The notes below the pieces were generated by a model. That model worked only from the letters and a program-made list of their open reading frames with translations. It did not search any database and had not been told where the DNA came from. From Methylotenera_A sp040387095 (GTDB lineage Bacteria > Pseudomonadota > Gammaproteobacteria > Burkholderiales > Methylophilaceae), in the NCBI GenBank assembly GCA_040387095.1, contig JAZKEJ010000017.1, forward strand, positions 69,917 to 133,916: a DNA stretch of 64,000 nt. Reading direction: 5' to 3'. Made by a program: the position numbers and the translations under genes. Of this stretch, positions 26,040 through 35,353 are shown in pieces (position 1 is the first letter of the stretch; every line of letters starts with the position of its first letter).

Positions 26040-26789
26040 TTAATGTGGAAAGGTGCGCGCAATAACCCAGCATTCTACATGCGTTGCGCCTGCTTGTTTA
26101 AGCGTTTTAGCCAGCTCATTTAAACTGGCGCCCGTGGTCATTACGTCATCTACAATGGCGATGCGTTTGCCTGTTAAATCTTTGTTAACCTTAAATGCGC
26201 CTTTGATATTCTTAACGCGATCTTTCAAAGGCAAGCTGGCTTGTGGCGGTGTTAGCGTATGGCGAATCACGCTTTTATAATCTAATTTAGATATGTTATT
26301 TTTGTTTAAAGATAAATCCAACTCTTTTGCAATTTCCAGCGCTTGGTTAAAGCCACGTTCTTTTAAACGTGTCGGATGCATAGGCATGGGAACAATTAAA
26401 TCTATCGCATCACAATTATTTGCGGTGCGTATTTTTTCGCTCATTAACTGTCCAAAAGTACCACTTAAGCTGAGTACTCCGCCGTATTTGTAGCGTTGTA
26501 TTATGGTGTCGACTGGATACGCGTACAAAAACACAGCATGGGTTACATCGAAATCGGGTTGTGAGCTAATGCAATTGCCACAAATTTGACTGTTTGAATT
26601 TAATGCACATTGTGGGCAGCTGCTAGCGGGCGACCACGTTAAGTCTTTTAGGCAATCTTGGCACACGCCGTATTTTTCAGTTTGATTCGCTACGCATAAA
26701 AAACAATGCTGCTTAAAAAATAAGCTAAATATTGACTCTAAATTTAACAAATGACTATTTTTTAACCAATTGTTTATTATTTGCTTCAT
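26040..26789 (-). CDS. ComF family phosphoribosyltransferase-like protein
   Basis: A 249-residue protein. An N-terminal zinc-ribbon is rich in CxxC pairs (CFLC, CQDC, CPQC, CGNC, residues ~29-80). The C-terminal phosphoribosyltransferase domain has the PRPP loop VDDVMTTGASLNEL. ComF/GntX proteins are tied to DNA uptake or use, and they frequently lie near bioH or the biotin genes as here. It starts 93 bp from the divergent bioB. Confidence 0.9.
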   Translation of the reverse strand: MKQIINNWLKNSHLLNLESIFSLFFKQHCFLCVANQTEKYGVCQDCLKDLTWSPASSCPQCALNSNSQICGNCISSQPDFDVTHAVFLYAYPVDTIIQRYKYGGVLSLSGTFGQLMSEKIRTANNCDAIDLIVPMPMHPTRLKERGFNQALEIAKELDLSLNKNNISKLDYKSVIRHTLTPPQASLPLKDRVKNIKGAFKVNKDLTGKRIAIVDDVMTTGASLNELAKTLKQAGATHVECWVIARTFPH

Positions 26790-26810
26790 ATTGTCTTTAC
26801 CGCTTATAAT
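26781..26810 (+). promoter_or_regulatory. Candidate promoter of the biotin operon
   Basis: TTGCTT (26781-26786), an 18-bp spacer and a perfect TATAAT (26805-26810) lie about 70 bp before bioB and overlap the first codons of the divergent comF. No BirA operator (TTGTAAAC dyad) is visible in the gap. Confidence 0.5.
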
Positions 26811-26881
26811 TTGGGTTAAATAGCCGTCAATATTCTAATAAAAATAGTCATTTGCCTAAGTAATATCAAGAGGAATTCCTT

Positions 26882-27928
26882 ATGTTAGAAATAATCAAGA
26901 ATCAAAGCCCAGACTCATTTAATGAGTCCATTATACTGAATGAATCTGTTGTCAATACAGATGCATTAAAACGTAGTGCTTGCGAAGCGGTAACCGTTAA
27001 TCGCTGGGCTGTAGATGAAATTGTCGCTTTGTTTGAGCTGCCATTTAGCGATTTGATCCATCAAGCGCAAACCATCCATCGCGCAAATTTTGATCCTAAT
27101 GCGGTGCAAGTTAGCACGCTTTTGTCAATCAAAACAGGTGGTTGTAGTGAAGATTGCGGCTACTGTCCACAGGCAGCGCGCTACCATACTGATGTTGAAG
27201 CGGAACCTTTGATGAAACTAGATGAGGTACTGGCTGCCGCGCAAGAGGCAAAAGACAATGGGGCAAGTCGCTTCTGTATGGGTGCAGCCTGGCGCGGCCC
27301 AAAACAACGCGATCTTGAGCCGGTTCTGAAAATGATTCAAGAAGTGAAAGCGATGGGCTTGGAAACTTGCGCTACTTTGGGTATGTTAAAAGAAGGTCAA
27401 GCAGAGCAGTTAAAAGACGCGGGTCTGGATTATTACAATCACAATTTAGACACCGCACCAGAGTTTTACGGCGATGTGATCACCACACGCACTTATCAAG
27501 ACAGGTTAGATACACTAGGCCGCGTGCGTAGCGCAGATATCAATGTCTGTAGCGGAGGCATCATCGGCATGGGTGAGTCGCGTAATCAGCGTGCAGGCTT
27601 GCTGGCGCAATTAGCGAATATGGAACGCCCGCCAGAAAGTGTGCCGATTAATTTGCTGACACAAGTGGAAGGCACGCCATTGCACGGTACGGATGAGTTG
27701 GACCCGATTGAATTCGTGAGGACGATTGCAGCTGCGCGTATCACCATGCCGGATAGTTTTGTGCGTTTATCTGCAGGCCGCCAAAGCATGCATGAGGGTA
27801 TACAGGCGTTGTGCTTTTTAGCCGGCGCCAACAGTATTTTTTACGGCGAAAAATTATTAACGACGGGTAATCCTGAAGCGGCAACAGATAAAAAGCTATT
27901 CGCCAAGCTGGGCATTAATAAAATTTAG
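26882..27928 (+). CDS. bioB: Biotin synthase
   Basis: A radical-SAM enzyme inserting sulfur into dethiobiotin. The SAM cluster motif is CSEDCGYC (C88, C92, C95). YNHNLDTAPEFY, INVCSGGIIGMGES and SVPINLL match the barrel core. At 348 residues it has an N-terminal extension of ~35 residues before the usual WAVDEIVALFELPF start. AGAGGAATTCCTT precedes the ATG. It is first of five biotin genes in order B-F-H-C-D. Confidence 0.97.
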   Translation: MLEIIKNQSPDSFNESIILNESVVNTDALKRSACEAVTVNRWAVDEIVALFELPFSDLIHQAQTIHRANFDPNAVQVSTLLSIKTGGCSEDCGYCPQAARYHTDVEAEPLMKLDEVLAAAQEAKDNGASRFCMGAAWRGPKQRDLEPVLKMIQEVKAMGLETCATLGMLKEGQAEQLKDAGLDYYNHNLDTAPEFYGDVITTRTYQDRLDTLGRVRSADINVCSGGIIGMGESRNQRAGLLAQLANMERPPESVPINLLTQVEGTPLHGTDELDPIEFVRTIAAARITMPDSFVRLSAGRQSMHEGIQALCFLAGANSIFYGEKLLTTGNPEAATDKKLFAKLGINKI

Positions 27929-27976
27929 TCACAGAATTAACTAAACATTCACTGATAAATTTGATTAAGTAAAACA

Positions 27977-29185
27977 ATGTTAGCCGCATTAAAAAATGAA
28001 TTAAGCCTATTTTCAGGCCTGCAAAGTGAGTTGATGCAGCGCAAAACGGATGGTCTATTACGCCAACGAAGGTTACTCGATTCGCCTCAGGCCGAATATA
28101 TTGTTGCCAATGAGAAGCGCTTCTTATCGTTTTGCAGCAACGATTATTTAGGTTTGGCCAATCACCCACAATTAATTGCTGCCATGCAAAAAGCGGCAGG
28201 TGACTCCGGTGTTGGTAGCGGTGCTTCTAATCTCATCACCGGTCATCATCGCTATCACGATGCGCTTGAGAAGCAATTGGCAAGATTTGTAGAAATGCCG
28301 GCTGCGCTACTATTTTCAACAGGCTATATGGCGAATATTGGTGTCATTGGCGCACTAATGGGGCGCCATGATGCGATTTTTGCGGATAAATTGAACCATG
28401 CTTGTTTAAATGAAGGTGCCTATCTATCGCGCGCAGCGTTTCATCGCTTTCCGCACAATGATGTGAGCGCGTTAGAAAAATTACTGAAAGAAAGTACCGC
28501 AAAGCATAAGCTGATTGCCGCAGATGCCGTATTCAGTATGGATGGCGACATTGCGCCATTGCCTGAATATCTGGCTTTATGCGAAAAATATGATGCCTAT
28601 CTTTATATCGATGATGCACATGGTTTTGGTGTGCTCGGCAAAAACGGTAAAGGCAGTTTAAGTCATTTAAACCTAAAATCACCACGTATTATCATGATGG
28701 CAACCTTAGGCAAGGCGGCGGGGGTTGCAGGCGCGTTTGTAGCAGGCGAACAAATAGTAATTGACTACCTGATCCAAAAAGCAAACAGTTATGTCTATTC
28801 AACGCCAGCACCGCCAGCGCTATCTGCAACGCTGTCGGCATCAATTGAATTGATTGAAAATGGCGATGATTTACGCACACATTTGAACGCTTTAATTGCC
28901 ACACTTAAAGCAAACTTAACCCTAAAAAATTGGCAATTATTGCCATCGGATACAGCAGTGCAACCTTTGGTCGTAGGCAGTAATCACGACGCTTTGGCCT
29001 TAAGTGAATACTTGCAGACACTTGGCATTTTAGTGCCGGCGATTCGCCCGCCAACTGTGCCATTGAATACGGCGCGGTTACGTATTTCATTGTCCGCGGC
29101 GCACTCGGTGGAAGATGTGTTGTGTTTAGCAAATGCGATTAATAACGCGGAGAAGCTGATGACCGAAAGTATAGAAGTAGCATGA
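27977..29185 (+). CDS. bioF: 8-amino-7-oxononanoate synthase
   Basis: A PLP enzyme condensing pimeloyl-ACP with L-alanine. FCSNDYLGLANHP, GVGSGASNLITGHHRYH and the PLP lysine in TLGKAAGVAGAF (K246) are all present. The length of 402 residues is a little above the common 385 owing to the N-terminus. Its TGA overlaps the bioH ATG (ATGA), so the pair is translationally coupled. Confidence 0.96.
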   Translation: MLAALKNELSLFSGLQSELMQRKTDGLLRQRRLLDSPQAEYIVANEKRFLSFCSNDYLGLANHPQLIAAMQKAAGDSGVGSGASNLITGHHRYHDALEKQLARFVEMPAALLFSTGYMANIGVIGALMGRHDAIFADKLNHACLNEGAYLSRAAFHRFPHNDVSALEKLLKESTAKHKLIAADAVFSMDGDIAPLPEYLALCEKYDAYLYIDDAHGFGVLGKNGKGSLSHLNLKSPRIIMMATLGKAAGVAGAFVAGEQIVIDYLIQKANSYVYSTPAPPALSATLSASIELIENGDDLRTHLNALIATLKANLTLKNWQLLPSDTAVQPLVVGSNHDALALSEYLQTLGILVPAIRPPTVPLNTARLRISLSAAHSVEDVLCLANAINNAEKLMTESIEVA

Positions 29186-29946
29186 GCGCGCATGTCGAAA
29201 TAATTGGGCAAGGCCAGCCATTGGTGATGTTGCACGGCTGGGGCATGCACAGCGGCGTTTGGCAGCCATTGATCAAGAAACTGTCTGCTCAATATATGCT
29301 GTATCTGGTCGATTTACCTGGCATGGGTAACAGTCGCCCGATTGAGCCGTACCATTTACATGCGCTGGCAGATGAAGTCGCACAAGTCATTCCAGGTGTT
29401 TCAGACGTGCTCGGCTGGTCGCTGGGTGGACTGGTTGCGCAACGTATTGCTTTAAACCAGCCTGATCGTATTCGACGCTTGATTCTTGTTGCATCAACCC
29501 CTTGTTTTGTGAACAAAAATGACTGGGATGCAGGTATTGATCCTGCTAATTTTGAGTCGTTTGCAGCAGCTGTAAACAGCGATTACAAAGCAACTATATT
29601 GCAATTTTTAACCTTACAATGCATGAAAGCCGACGATGCGCGCAGCACACTTAAGCAATTGCGTGCCAGCTTTGACGCACGACCTACTCCTACACAAACC
29701 ACATTACAGCGGGCATTACAGATTTTATTGGAATCGGATTTACGTGCTGAAGTAAGCAGTATACGTAAACCTACATTACTGATTCATGGTGATCGCGACA
29801 CATTAGCCCCAGTACAGGCGGCGCACTGGATGATGCAGCAACTTCCACATGGTTTTTTACGCGTCATGTCAGGCAGTGCGCATGCGCCTTTTCTGTCACA
29901 TTCAGAACAATTTATCGCCGCACTTAATCAATTTTTAGAGCCTTAA
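29182..29946 (+). CDS. bioH: Pimeloyl-ACP methyl ester carboxylesterase
   Basis: An alpha/beta hydrolase that removes the methyl ester from pimeloyl-ACP methyl ester, ending the fatty-acid-pathway detour for pimelate. The catalytic triad is readable as Ser80 in GWSLGG, Asp in HGDRDTLAP and His in GSAHAPF. HGWGMHSGVW is the oxyanion-hole region. The length of 254 residues is usual. It overlaps bioF by 4 nt and bioC by 1 nt. Confidence 0.94.
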   Translation: MSAHVEIIGQGQPLVMLHGWGMHSGVWQPLIKKLSAQYMLYLVDLPGMGNSRPIEPYHLHALADEVAQVIPGVSDVLGWSLGGLVAQRIALNQPDRIRRLILVASTPCFVNKNDWDAGIDPANFESFAAAVNSDYKATILQFLTLQCMKADDARSTLKQLRASFDARPTPTQTTLQRALQILLESDLRAEVSSIRKPTLLIHGDRDTLAPVQAAHWMMQQLPHGFLRVMSGSAHAPFLSHSEQFIAALNQFLEP

Positions 29947-30884
29947 TGCAAGATTTAAAATCGCAAGACGCTTACTCACAAGACACTAATTTGCAAGACG
30001 CTAGCTCACAAGATATATATTGGATGGACAAGGCACGTGTACGTGCGTCGTTTGATCGGGCGGCGCAGACCTATGACGCAGCTGCCATCTTGCAAAAATT
30101 GGTGCGCACAGAAATGCTGAGCCGTTTAGATCTAGTAAAAATTAAGCCAAAAGTGATATTGGACGCGGGCTGTGGCACAGGGCATGGTAGTTTTGCACTG
30201 CAAAAAAAGTTTAGCAGTGCACAAGTGGTTTCACTGGATATTGCACTTGCTATGCTGCAAAAAACACATGAGCAACAACCCTTTTTGAGTAAATTATTCA
30301 AGCAAAAAAACTTGGTGTGTGCCGATATTGAGCGTTTACCAATAGCGAGTATGAGTTTGAGCATGGTCTGGTCAAATCTCGCTTTGCAATGGTGTAATGA
30401 TTTAGATGCTGCATTCGGTGAAGTAGCACGCGTCTTGCAGCCAGATGGTTTGTTTATGTTCAGCACATTTGGCCCCGATACCTTAAAAGAATTACGCACG
30501 GCGACTCATAACGGCAATACGCATGTCAGCCGCTTTATCGATATGCACGATATTGGCGATGCCTTAACCCGCGCTGGTTTTAGTGCGCCAGTGCTGGATG
30601 TTGAGCGTTACACGCTGACTTATGATGATGTAAAAGGGGTTATGAAAGATTTGAAATCCATTGGTGCTCATAATGCAACTCAGGGCCGTGCAAGAGGCTT
30701 GCTGGGGCGTGGATTTTTACAACACTTAACGCAGCAATATGAGCAATTTCGGCAAACTTTAGAAGAAGGCGGAAAATTGCCGGCTACTTTTGAAGTGGTG
30801 TATGGACACGCCTGGAAGGCTGAATCCAAAACAGATTTAGGTATCGGCGTTTCACCGATTACATTTAAAACTTATAAATCATGA
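29946..30884 (+). CDS. bioC: Malonyl-ACP O-methyltransferase
   Basis: A SAM-dependent methyltransferase that caps malonyl-ACP to start pimelate synthesis. Motif I is ILDAGCGTGHGSFAL, and SNLALQWCNDLDAAFGEVAR is typical of BioC. At 312 residues it carries an N-terminal extension of ~27 residues before the usual KARVRASFDRAAQTYD. That extension contains a 10-residue repeat (QDAYSQDTNL / QDASSQDIYW) encoded by a 30-bp period DNA repeat. The ATG at 29946 shares its A with the bioH stop. Confidence 0.94.
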   Translation: MQDLKSQDAYSQDTNLQDASSQDIYWMDKARVRASFDRAAQTYDAAAILQKLVRTEMLSRLDLVKIKPKVILDAGCGTGHGSFALQKKFSSAQVVSLDIALAMLQKTHEQQPFLSKLFKQKNLVCADIERLPIASMSLSMVWSNLALQWCNDLDAAFGEVARVLQPDGLFMFSTFGPDTLKELRTATHNGNTHVSRFIDMHDIGDALTRAGFSAPVLDVERYTLTYDDVKGVMKDLKSIGAHNATQGRARGLLGRGFLQHLTQQYEQFRQTLEEGGKLPATFEVVYGHAWKAESKTDLGIGVSPITFKTYKS

Positions 30885-31495
30885 AAAAAGCGTTTTTTAT
30901 AACAGGCACCGATACCGGAGTGGGGAAAACTTACATTGCCTGTAAGCTTATCCAGCAACATGTAGCACAAGGTTATAAGGTGGTTGGTATGAAACCGGTA
31001 GCCGCAGGTTGCGAGCTTGTGGATGGCGAATGGGTAAATGACGATGTTTTAAAGTTAGAAGCAGTCAGCAATGTAAAAGCACCACGCGAATTGACGAATC
31101 CATATAGTTTTAAAGAACCAATTGCGCCGCATATTGCCGCGGAGTTAGCGGGGGAAAACATTCAAATCGCAGTAATTAAGCAAGCTTTTGATGCGTTAAG
31201 TGAATTGGCAGATATTGTGATTGTGGAGGGGGCCGGTGGTTTTTTAGTGCCGCTTAACGATTCAGAAAGCATGGCCGATCTGGCTATTCATCTTAATATC
31301 CCCATTATATTGGTAGTTGGTATGCGACTAGGCTGTATCAACCATGCGTTACTCACAGCAGAGGCAATTAAAACTAAAAATGTAAGCTTGGAGGGGTGGG
31401 TTGCGAATCCAATAGACGCTGAAATGCAGTATTACAACAACAATATTGCGGCAATTGCAAAGCAATTGCATTTAATTAAACAGTTACACTATTAG
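30881..31495 (+). CDS. bioD: Dethiobiotin synthetase
   Basis: ATP-dependent carboxylation of 7,8-diaminononanoate to dethiobiotin. The P-loop GTDTGVGKT (residues 9-17) starts the protein, KPVAAGC and VEGAGGFLVPL are conserved, and the length of 204 residues is slightly short of the usual ~225. It overlaps bioC by 4 nt (ATGA) and ends the operon. bioA, for the preceding aminotransferase step, is not in this window. Confidence 0.95.
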   Translation: MKKAFFITGTDTGVGKTYIACKLIQQHVAQGYKVVGMKPVAAGCELVDGEWVNDDVLKLEAVSNVKAPRELTNPYSFKEPIAPHIAAELAGENIQIAVIKQAFDALSELADIVIVEGAGGFLVPLNDSESMADLAIHLNIPIILVVGMRLGCINHALLTAEAIKTKNVSLEGWVANPIDAEMQYYNNNIAAIAKQLHLIKQLHY

Positions 31496-31532
31496 AGTTC
31501 GATTTAAATATAAATCATTTATTTAATATATT

Positions 31533-31565
31533 CAACTAGTTAAGTAAATTTAACTAGTTTTTAAT
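31533..31565 (+). terminator. AT-rich terminator-like hairpin after bioD
   Basis: A 9-bp perfect inverted repeat (31533-31541 AACTAGTTA, 31551-31559 TAACTAGTT) with a 9-nt loop is followed at once by TTT, 38 bp past the bioD stop. The stem is weak in GC. Confidence 0.5.
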
Positions 31566-31696
31566 TAAACACTTTTTTTATTCGACCCGTTCGGGCTATT
31601 GATGAAAACCACCTGCATAACTATTATCGGAACTGTCAAATTTAGTTAGCAAGTTTAGATTCACTTTTTTGGTTTAATTTAATAAGGGGTATTACA

Positions 31697-32272
31697 ATGA
31701 AAAAAATCTTAGTCGCGTTGGGCTTAACGTTAGCAACAATGTCTGCACACTCAGCCTTGGTATTCAATCCTGGTGCTGGTACTACAGAATCAACAAATCA
31801 ATTTAACGATATTCTTGGTTTAGGTGCAGGTCAAACATTCAGCTATGGCTTCTTATCAGCCGATGTTGGTGATGTTATCACTTTTACTAACTTAATTACT
31901 AATGTTGAAGCAGGATTTAGAAACTTGTTCATCAATGGCAGTGAAGTGCTTAGCAATAAAGCAGGTAATGGTTCATCTTTTTCTTACACAGTTACAGAAG
32001 CTGGTAACTTAGATTTCAAATTCGTGTCTCAAGGTGGGTTTGAAGATTTAAATGGTTCACGTAACATTGCTGTAATTGGTGGTTTGTTTGGCAATGATTT
32101 TGTGCTGTTGTTAGATGACTCATTCGTAACACACAGAGATTTCGATGACCACGCAGTTGGTGTAAATGATGCAGTAAGCGCAGTTCCAGTTCCAGCTGCA
32201 TTGCCATTAATGGCTTCTGCATTAGGTGCTTTCGGTATTGCACGTCGTCGTAACAAAGCAAAAGCTGTTTAA
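31697..32272 (+). CDS. PEP-CTERM (VPxPA-type) exported protein
   Basis: A 191-residue exported protein. A signal peptide (to ~19, AHSA) is followed by a beta-rich Gly/Asn/Phe domain. The C-terminal sorting signal is VPVPAALPLMASALGAFG then ARRRNKAKA: a VPxPA motif, a transmembrane helix and a basic tail. Exosortase (EpsH-type) cuts such tails, and the proteins are tied to exopolysaccharide surfaces. No exosortase lies nearby. Strong AAGGGG before the ATG and a terminator after it mark a self-contained, probably well-expressed gene. Confidence 0.85.
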   Translation: MKKILVALGLTLATMSAHSALVFNPGAGTTESTNQFNDILGLGAGQTFSYGFLSADVGDVITFTNLITNVEAGFRNLFINGSEVLSNKAGNGSSFSYTVTEAGNLDFKFVSQGGFEDLNGSRNIAVIGGLFGNDFVLLLDDSFVTHRDFDDHAVGVNDAVSAVPVPAALPLMASALGAFGIARRRNKAKAV

Positions 32273-32293
32273 TTCACATTAAACAAGTTTCGT

Positions 32294-32322
32294 AAAAAAG
32301 CCTCCATTAGGAGGCTTTTTTA
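32294..32322. terminator. Bidirectional terminator between the PEP-CTERM gene and nadD
   Basis: AAAAAAGCCTCC, ATTA loop, GGAGGCTTTTTT forms a strong stem between two genes that converge, so it can serve both strands. Confidence 0.9.
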
Positions 32323-32350
32323 TTGCTGGTCATAGACGCGTTAGGGTAAT

Positions 32351-32995
32351 TCAATTGTATAGCTGGCTTTTAACAATATAGTTAGCAACACTTTGTGGCG
32401 TTAAATAACGCGGGGATTGTTTTAACTTACAGGTATTCCTGATGGCAGTAGATGAAATATTAAGTGCCGTAATTGCTTGCATGTGAATAAATCCAGCGTT
32501 TTGACTGCTTAAGTCATTTACTGTTTCAGTGTAATGATTTTGCAAAAGTAACGCCAATTCATCCGCCAAAGATGCTTGATTTGCAGATGTAGCCGGCCTT
32601 TGTACTAAGACTATATGGCAATAGTCCAATATTTCTTGCCAGCGATGCCAAGTATTTAATTTGGTAAATGCATCGCTTCCCATCATTAAACACAGCGTTG
32701 CTTCAGCATCGACTTCAGATCGCAGTGAAATCAAAGTATCAATGGTATAAGAAGCACCTTCACGATTCAATTCACGCGTGTCCAGTCTAAATAAGGGGTT
32801 GTCTGCAATGGCGAGTTGCACCATTGCTGCGCGATTTTTAGCGGAAGCTTGAGGTGGATCTTTATGGGGTGGGTTTGCGGCAGGAATAAACCGCACTTCA
32901 TTTAATTCTAGGGCATCTGCAATTTCTTGCGCCATGCGCAAATGGCCGAAATGGATAGGATTAAACGTACCGCCCAAAATGCCAATAAGTTGCAT
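32351..32995 (-). CDS. nadD: Nicotinate-nucleotide adenylyltransferase
   Basis: Makes nicotinate adenine dinucleotide in NAD synthesis. GILGGTFNPIHFGHLR (H15, H18) is the signature nucleotidyltransferase site, and the SSTAIR motif near the C-terminus (ISSTAIRN) is the nucleotide-binding repeat. The length of 214 residues is standard. It is last of leuS-lptE-holA-proA-nadD. The rsfS gene that commonly follows nadD is absent here, since a PEP-CTERM gene converges. Confidence 0.96.
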   Translation of the reverse strand: MQLIGILGGTFNPIHFGHLRMAQEIADALELNEVRFIPAANPPHKDPPQASAKNRAAMVQLAIADNPLFRLDTRELNREGASYTIDTLISLRSEVDAEATLCLMMGSDAFTKLNTWHRWQEILDYCHIVLVQRPATSANQASLADELALLLQNHYTETVNDLSSQNAGFIHMQAITALNISSTAIRNTCKLKQSPRYLTPQSVANYIVKSQLYN

Positions 32996-33016
32996 ACAGC
33001 GAATTAAATGCTAATG

Positions 33017-34273
33017 TTAAGCGCGTGTTTGGCCATCGCCTAATACAATATATTTAAGCGAAGTTAAGCCTTCTAAACCAACAGGTCCACGCGCATGCAG
33101 TTTGTCGGTTGAAATGCCAATCTCTGCACCCAAGCCATATTCAAAACCATCTGCGAATCTAGTGGATGCATTTACCATCACAGAACTGGAATCCACTTCA
33201 CGCAGAAATCTCCTCGCTTTTGTGTAATTCTCAGTCACAATCGCTTCAGTATGCTGGCTTGAGTATTGGTTAATATGCGCAATGGCTTCATCCAGATCGC
33301 TCACTACTTTACAAGAAATAATCGCAGCTAAATATTCCGTATAAAAGTCTTCTTCAGCGGCCGCTTTAGCTTCAGGTACTAATGCAAGCGTTTCCGCGCA
33401 ACCACGAATTTCAATCCCATTTTCGATTAACATGGCAGCAAGCTGCGGCAGCATGGTTTTGGCAACAGGTCGCGCAACCAATAGTGATTCTGCCGTGTTG
33501 CAAGTACCTAAGCGCTGCGTTTTGCTATTTTCTAGAATAGGCAATGCCTTGGCTAAATCGGCCTCGTCATCTATATAGACATGGCAGTTACCATCCAAAT
33601 GCTTGATGACGGGTATGCGCGCATCATTCGAAATGCGCTCAATTAAGCCTTTTCCACCGCGTGGCACAATGACATCCACATATTGTTTCATGGTAATCAA
33701 TTCACCCACAGCGGCACGATCGGTCGTTTCAATGACTTGCACTGCTGATATGGGTAAGCCTGCTTTTTCTAAGCCTTCATGCACCAGTTTTGCAAGTGCC
33801 TGATTACAATGGATCGCCTCAGAACCGCCACGTAAAATAGCCGCATTACCTGATTTAATACATAAACCAGCAGCATCAATTGTTACATTGGGGCGTGCCT
33901 CGTAGATAATACCAATGACGCCCAATGGCACACGCATTTGGCCAATTTGAATGCCGCTTGGCCTATATTTAAAATTGCTCATCTCGCCAATCGGGTCGGC
34001 TAAATTGGCAATTTGCTGCAAACCTTCTGCCATAGTTAAAATAGATTTTTCTGATAATGTTAATCTATCTAACATTGCATCATCTAAACCATTAGCACGT
34101 GCGGCGGCTAAATCTTGTTGATTAGCAGCGATTAATACAGATTTTTCACGCAAAATGGCGCTGGCAATGTGTAAAAGTGCTTGGTTTTTGGTATTGGTAT
34201 CGGCAGCAGCCATCAGTCGTGATGCGGTACGTGCGTTAATGCCAACCATTTGCATGTATTTTTTAATGTCCAT
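33017..34273 (-). CDS. proA: Gamma-glutamyl phosphate reductase
   Basis: The second step of proline synthesis, an NADPH-dependent aldehyde dehydrogenase-fold enzyme. Catalytic Cys lies in LGTCNTAESLL, with VPRGGKGLI, HLDGNCHVYID and GAEIGISTDKLHARGPVGLE as family motifs. The length is 418 residues. It is in the minus-strand row between holA and nadD, and proB is not in the window. Confidence 0.96.
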   Translation of the reverse strand: MDIKKYMQMVGINARTASRLMAAADTNTKNQALLHIASAILREKSVLIAANQQDLAAARANGLDDAMLDRLTLSEKSILTMAEGLQQIANLADPIGEMSNFKYRPSGIQIGQMRVPLGVIGIIYEARPNVTIDAAGLCIKSGNAAILRGGSEAIHCNQALAKLVHEGLEKAGLPISAVQVIETTDRAAVGELITMKQYVDVIVPRGGKGLIERISNDARIPVIKHLDGNCHVYIDDEADLAKALPILENSKTQRLGTCNTAESLLVARPVAKTMLPQLAAMLIENGIEIRGCAETLALVPEAKAAAEEDFYTEYLAAIISCKVVSDLDEAIAHINQYSSQHTEAIVTENYTKARRFLREVDSSSVMVNASTRFADGFEYGLGAEIGISTDKLHARGPVGLEGLTSLKYIVLGDGQTRA

Positions 34274-34326
34274 AGTCAGGCATTATACGTTTTTGCTAGA
34301 AAGTAGACTAGCGAGTGTAATCAGAG

Positions 34327-35343
34327 TTATTTAACAGCGCGTACTTTGGCAAGCCCAAAGCAAAGTCTGGAAAGTTCTAACCATGCGTCGCCTTCCATCA
34401 CACCTTTGGCGGTCTTATCAATATCACACAGTTTTTGCAGTGCCGCTTCCATTTGACGCAGGCTTAAGCGGCTTAATGCGCGCTTGATTAAATTCTGCCT
34501 ATCGCCATAAATGCGTGCATTATTCATGGCTGTCATGATATTTTCTTTGCGGGCTTCTGCTTGTTTAATTCGCACCAGTGGACGCAGTACCCACATAAGT
34601 GGGCTCATGACCGCAACTACGTTCTCACCTTCGTCTTTCAAGCCTTGCAAAATACTCATGACACGTGCCTTGTCGCCCATCAACACGGCATCACCTAATT
34701 GAAAGGCGTCAAAGCGTGATACATTCAGCACGGCCTCACGCACCGCTTCATGACTGATTTCACCCGCAGGATATAAAAGCCCAAGTTTTTGAATTTCCTG
34801 ATGCGCTGCCAGCAAATTGCCTTCTACTTGATGCGCAATAAAAGCTAATGAAATAGCATCGGTGGATTGATTTTGCAATGCTAATCTGGCAGCAAGCCAT
34901 TGTGGCAGGTGGGCTGGTGAAATTTCTTTTAAATCAATCACTACACTCACTTTTTGCAATACACCAAACCAGGCGCTGTTTTTGGCATCGCGTTCTAATG
35001 TAGGCAATACAATAATGGTGGTTGTGTCAGCGATTAAGTTAGCACTTAGTTCTGTCAGTGCTTTACCGCCATCTACGCCTGGCTTTCCGTTTGGAATATG
35101 AATTTCTAATATGCGCTTTGCAGAAAATAGCGACATAGACTGTGAAAACTGGTTAATTTGTTGCCAATTAAAATTGCGCTCTACAATAAAACTACTGCGC
35201 TCGTCTGCGCCCGCCTGACGCGCTGATTCGCGTATGCTATCTAGGCACTCGCTCAATGCCAGCGGCTCATCACCCACCAATACATAAATTGGCGCTAATG
35301 TTTTAGTCAGATGTTGTTTAAGCTGGTCTGAATCTAACTGCAT
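34327..35343 (-). CDS. holA: DNA polymerase III delta subunit
   Basis: The clamp-loader subunit that opens the beta clamp. The N-terminal half shows LAPIYVLVGDEPLALSE, which is the degenerate AAA+ start, and FSAKRILEIHIPNGKPG. The delta C-terminal domain follows with VMGDKARVMSILQGLKDEGE-like residues and LWVLRPLVRIKQA. The length of 338 residues is typical. It starts 10 bp after lptE and keeps the conserved leuS-lptE-holA order. Confidence 0.93.
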   Translation of the reverse strand: MQLDSDQLKQHLTKTLAPIYVLVGDEPLALSECLDSIRESARQAGADERSSFIVERNFNWQQINQFSQSMSLFSAKRILEIHIPNGKPGVDGGKALTELSANLIADTTTIIVLPTLERDAKNSAWFGVLQKVSVVIDLKEISPAHLPQWLAARLALQNQSTDAISLAFIAHQVEGNLLAAHQEIQKLGLLYPAGEISHEAVREAVLNVSRFDAFQLGDAVLMGDKARVMSILQGLKDEGENVVAVMSPLMWVLRPLVRIKQAEARKENIMTAMNNARIYGDRQNLIKRALSRLSLRQMEAALQKLCDIDKTAKGVMEGDAWLELSRLCFGLAKVRAVK

Positions 35344-35353
35344 TTTCGCAAGC

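Noticed and set aside
26790..26881. BirA operator before bioB
   Set aside because: I looked for TTGTAAAC...GTTTACAA and found no such dyad.
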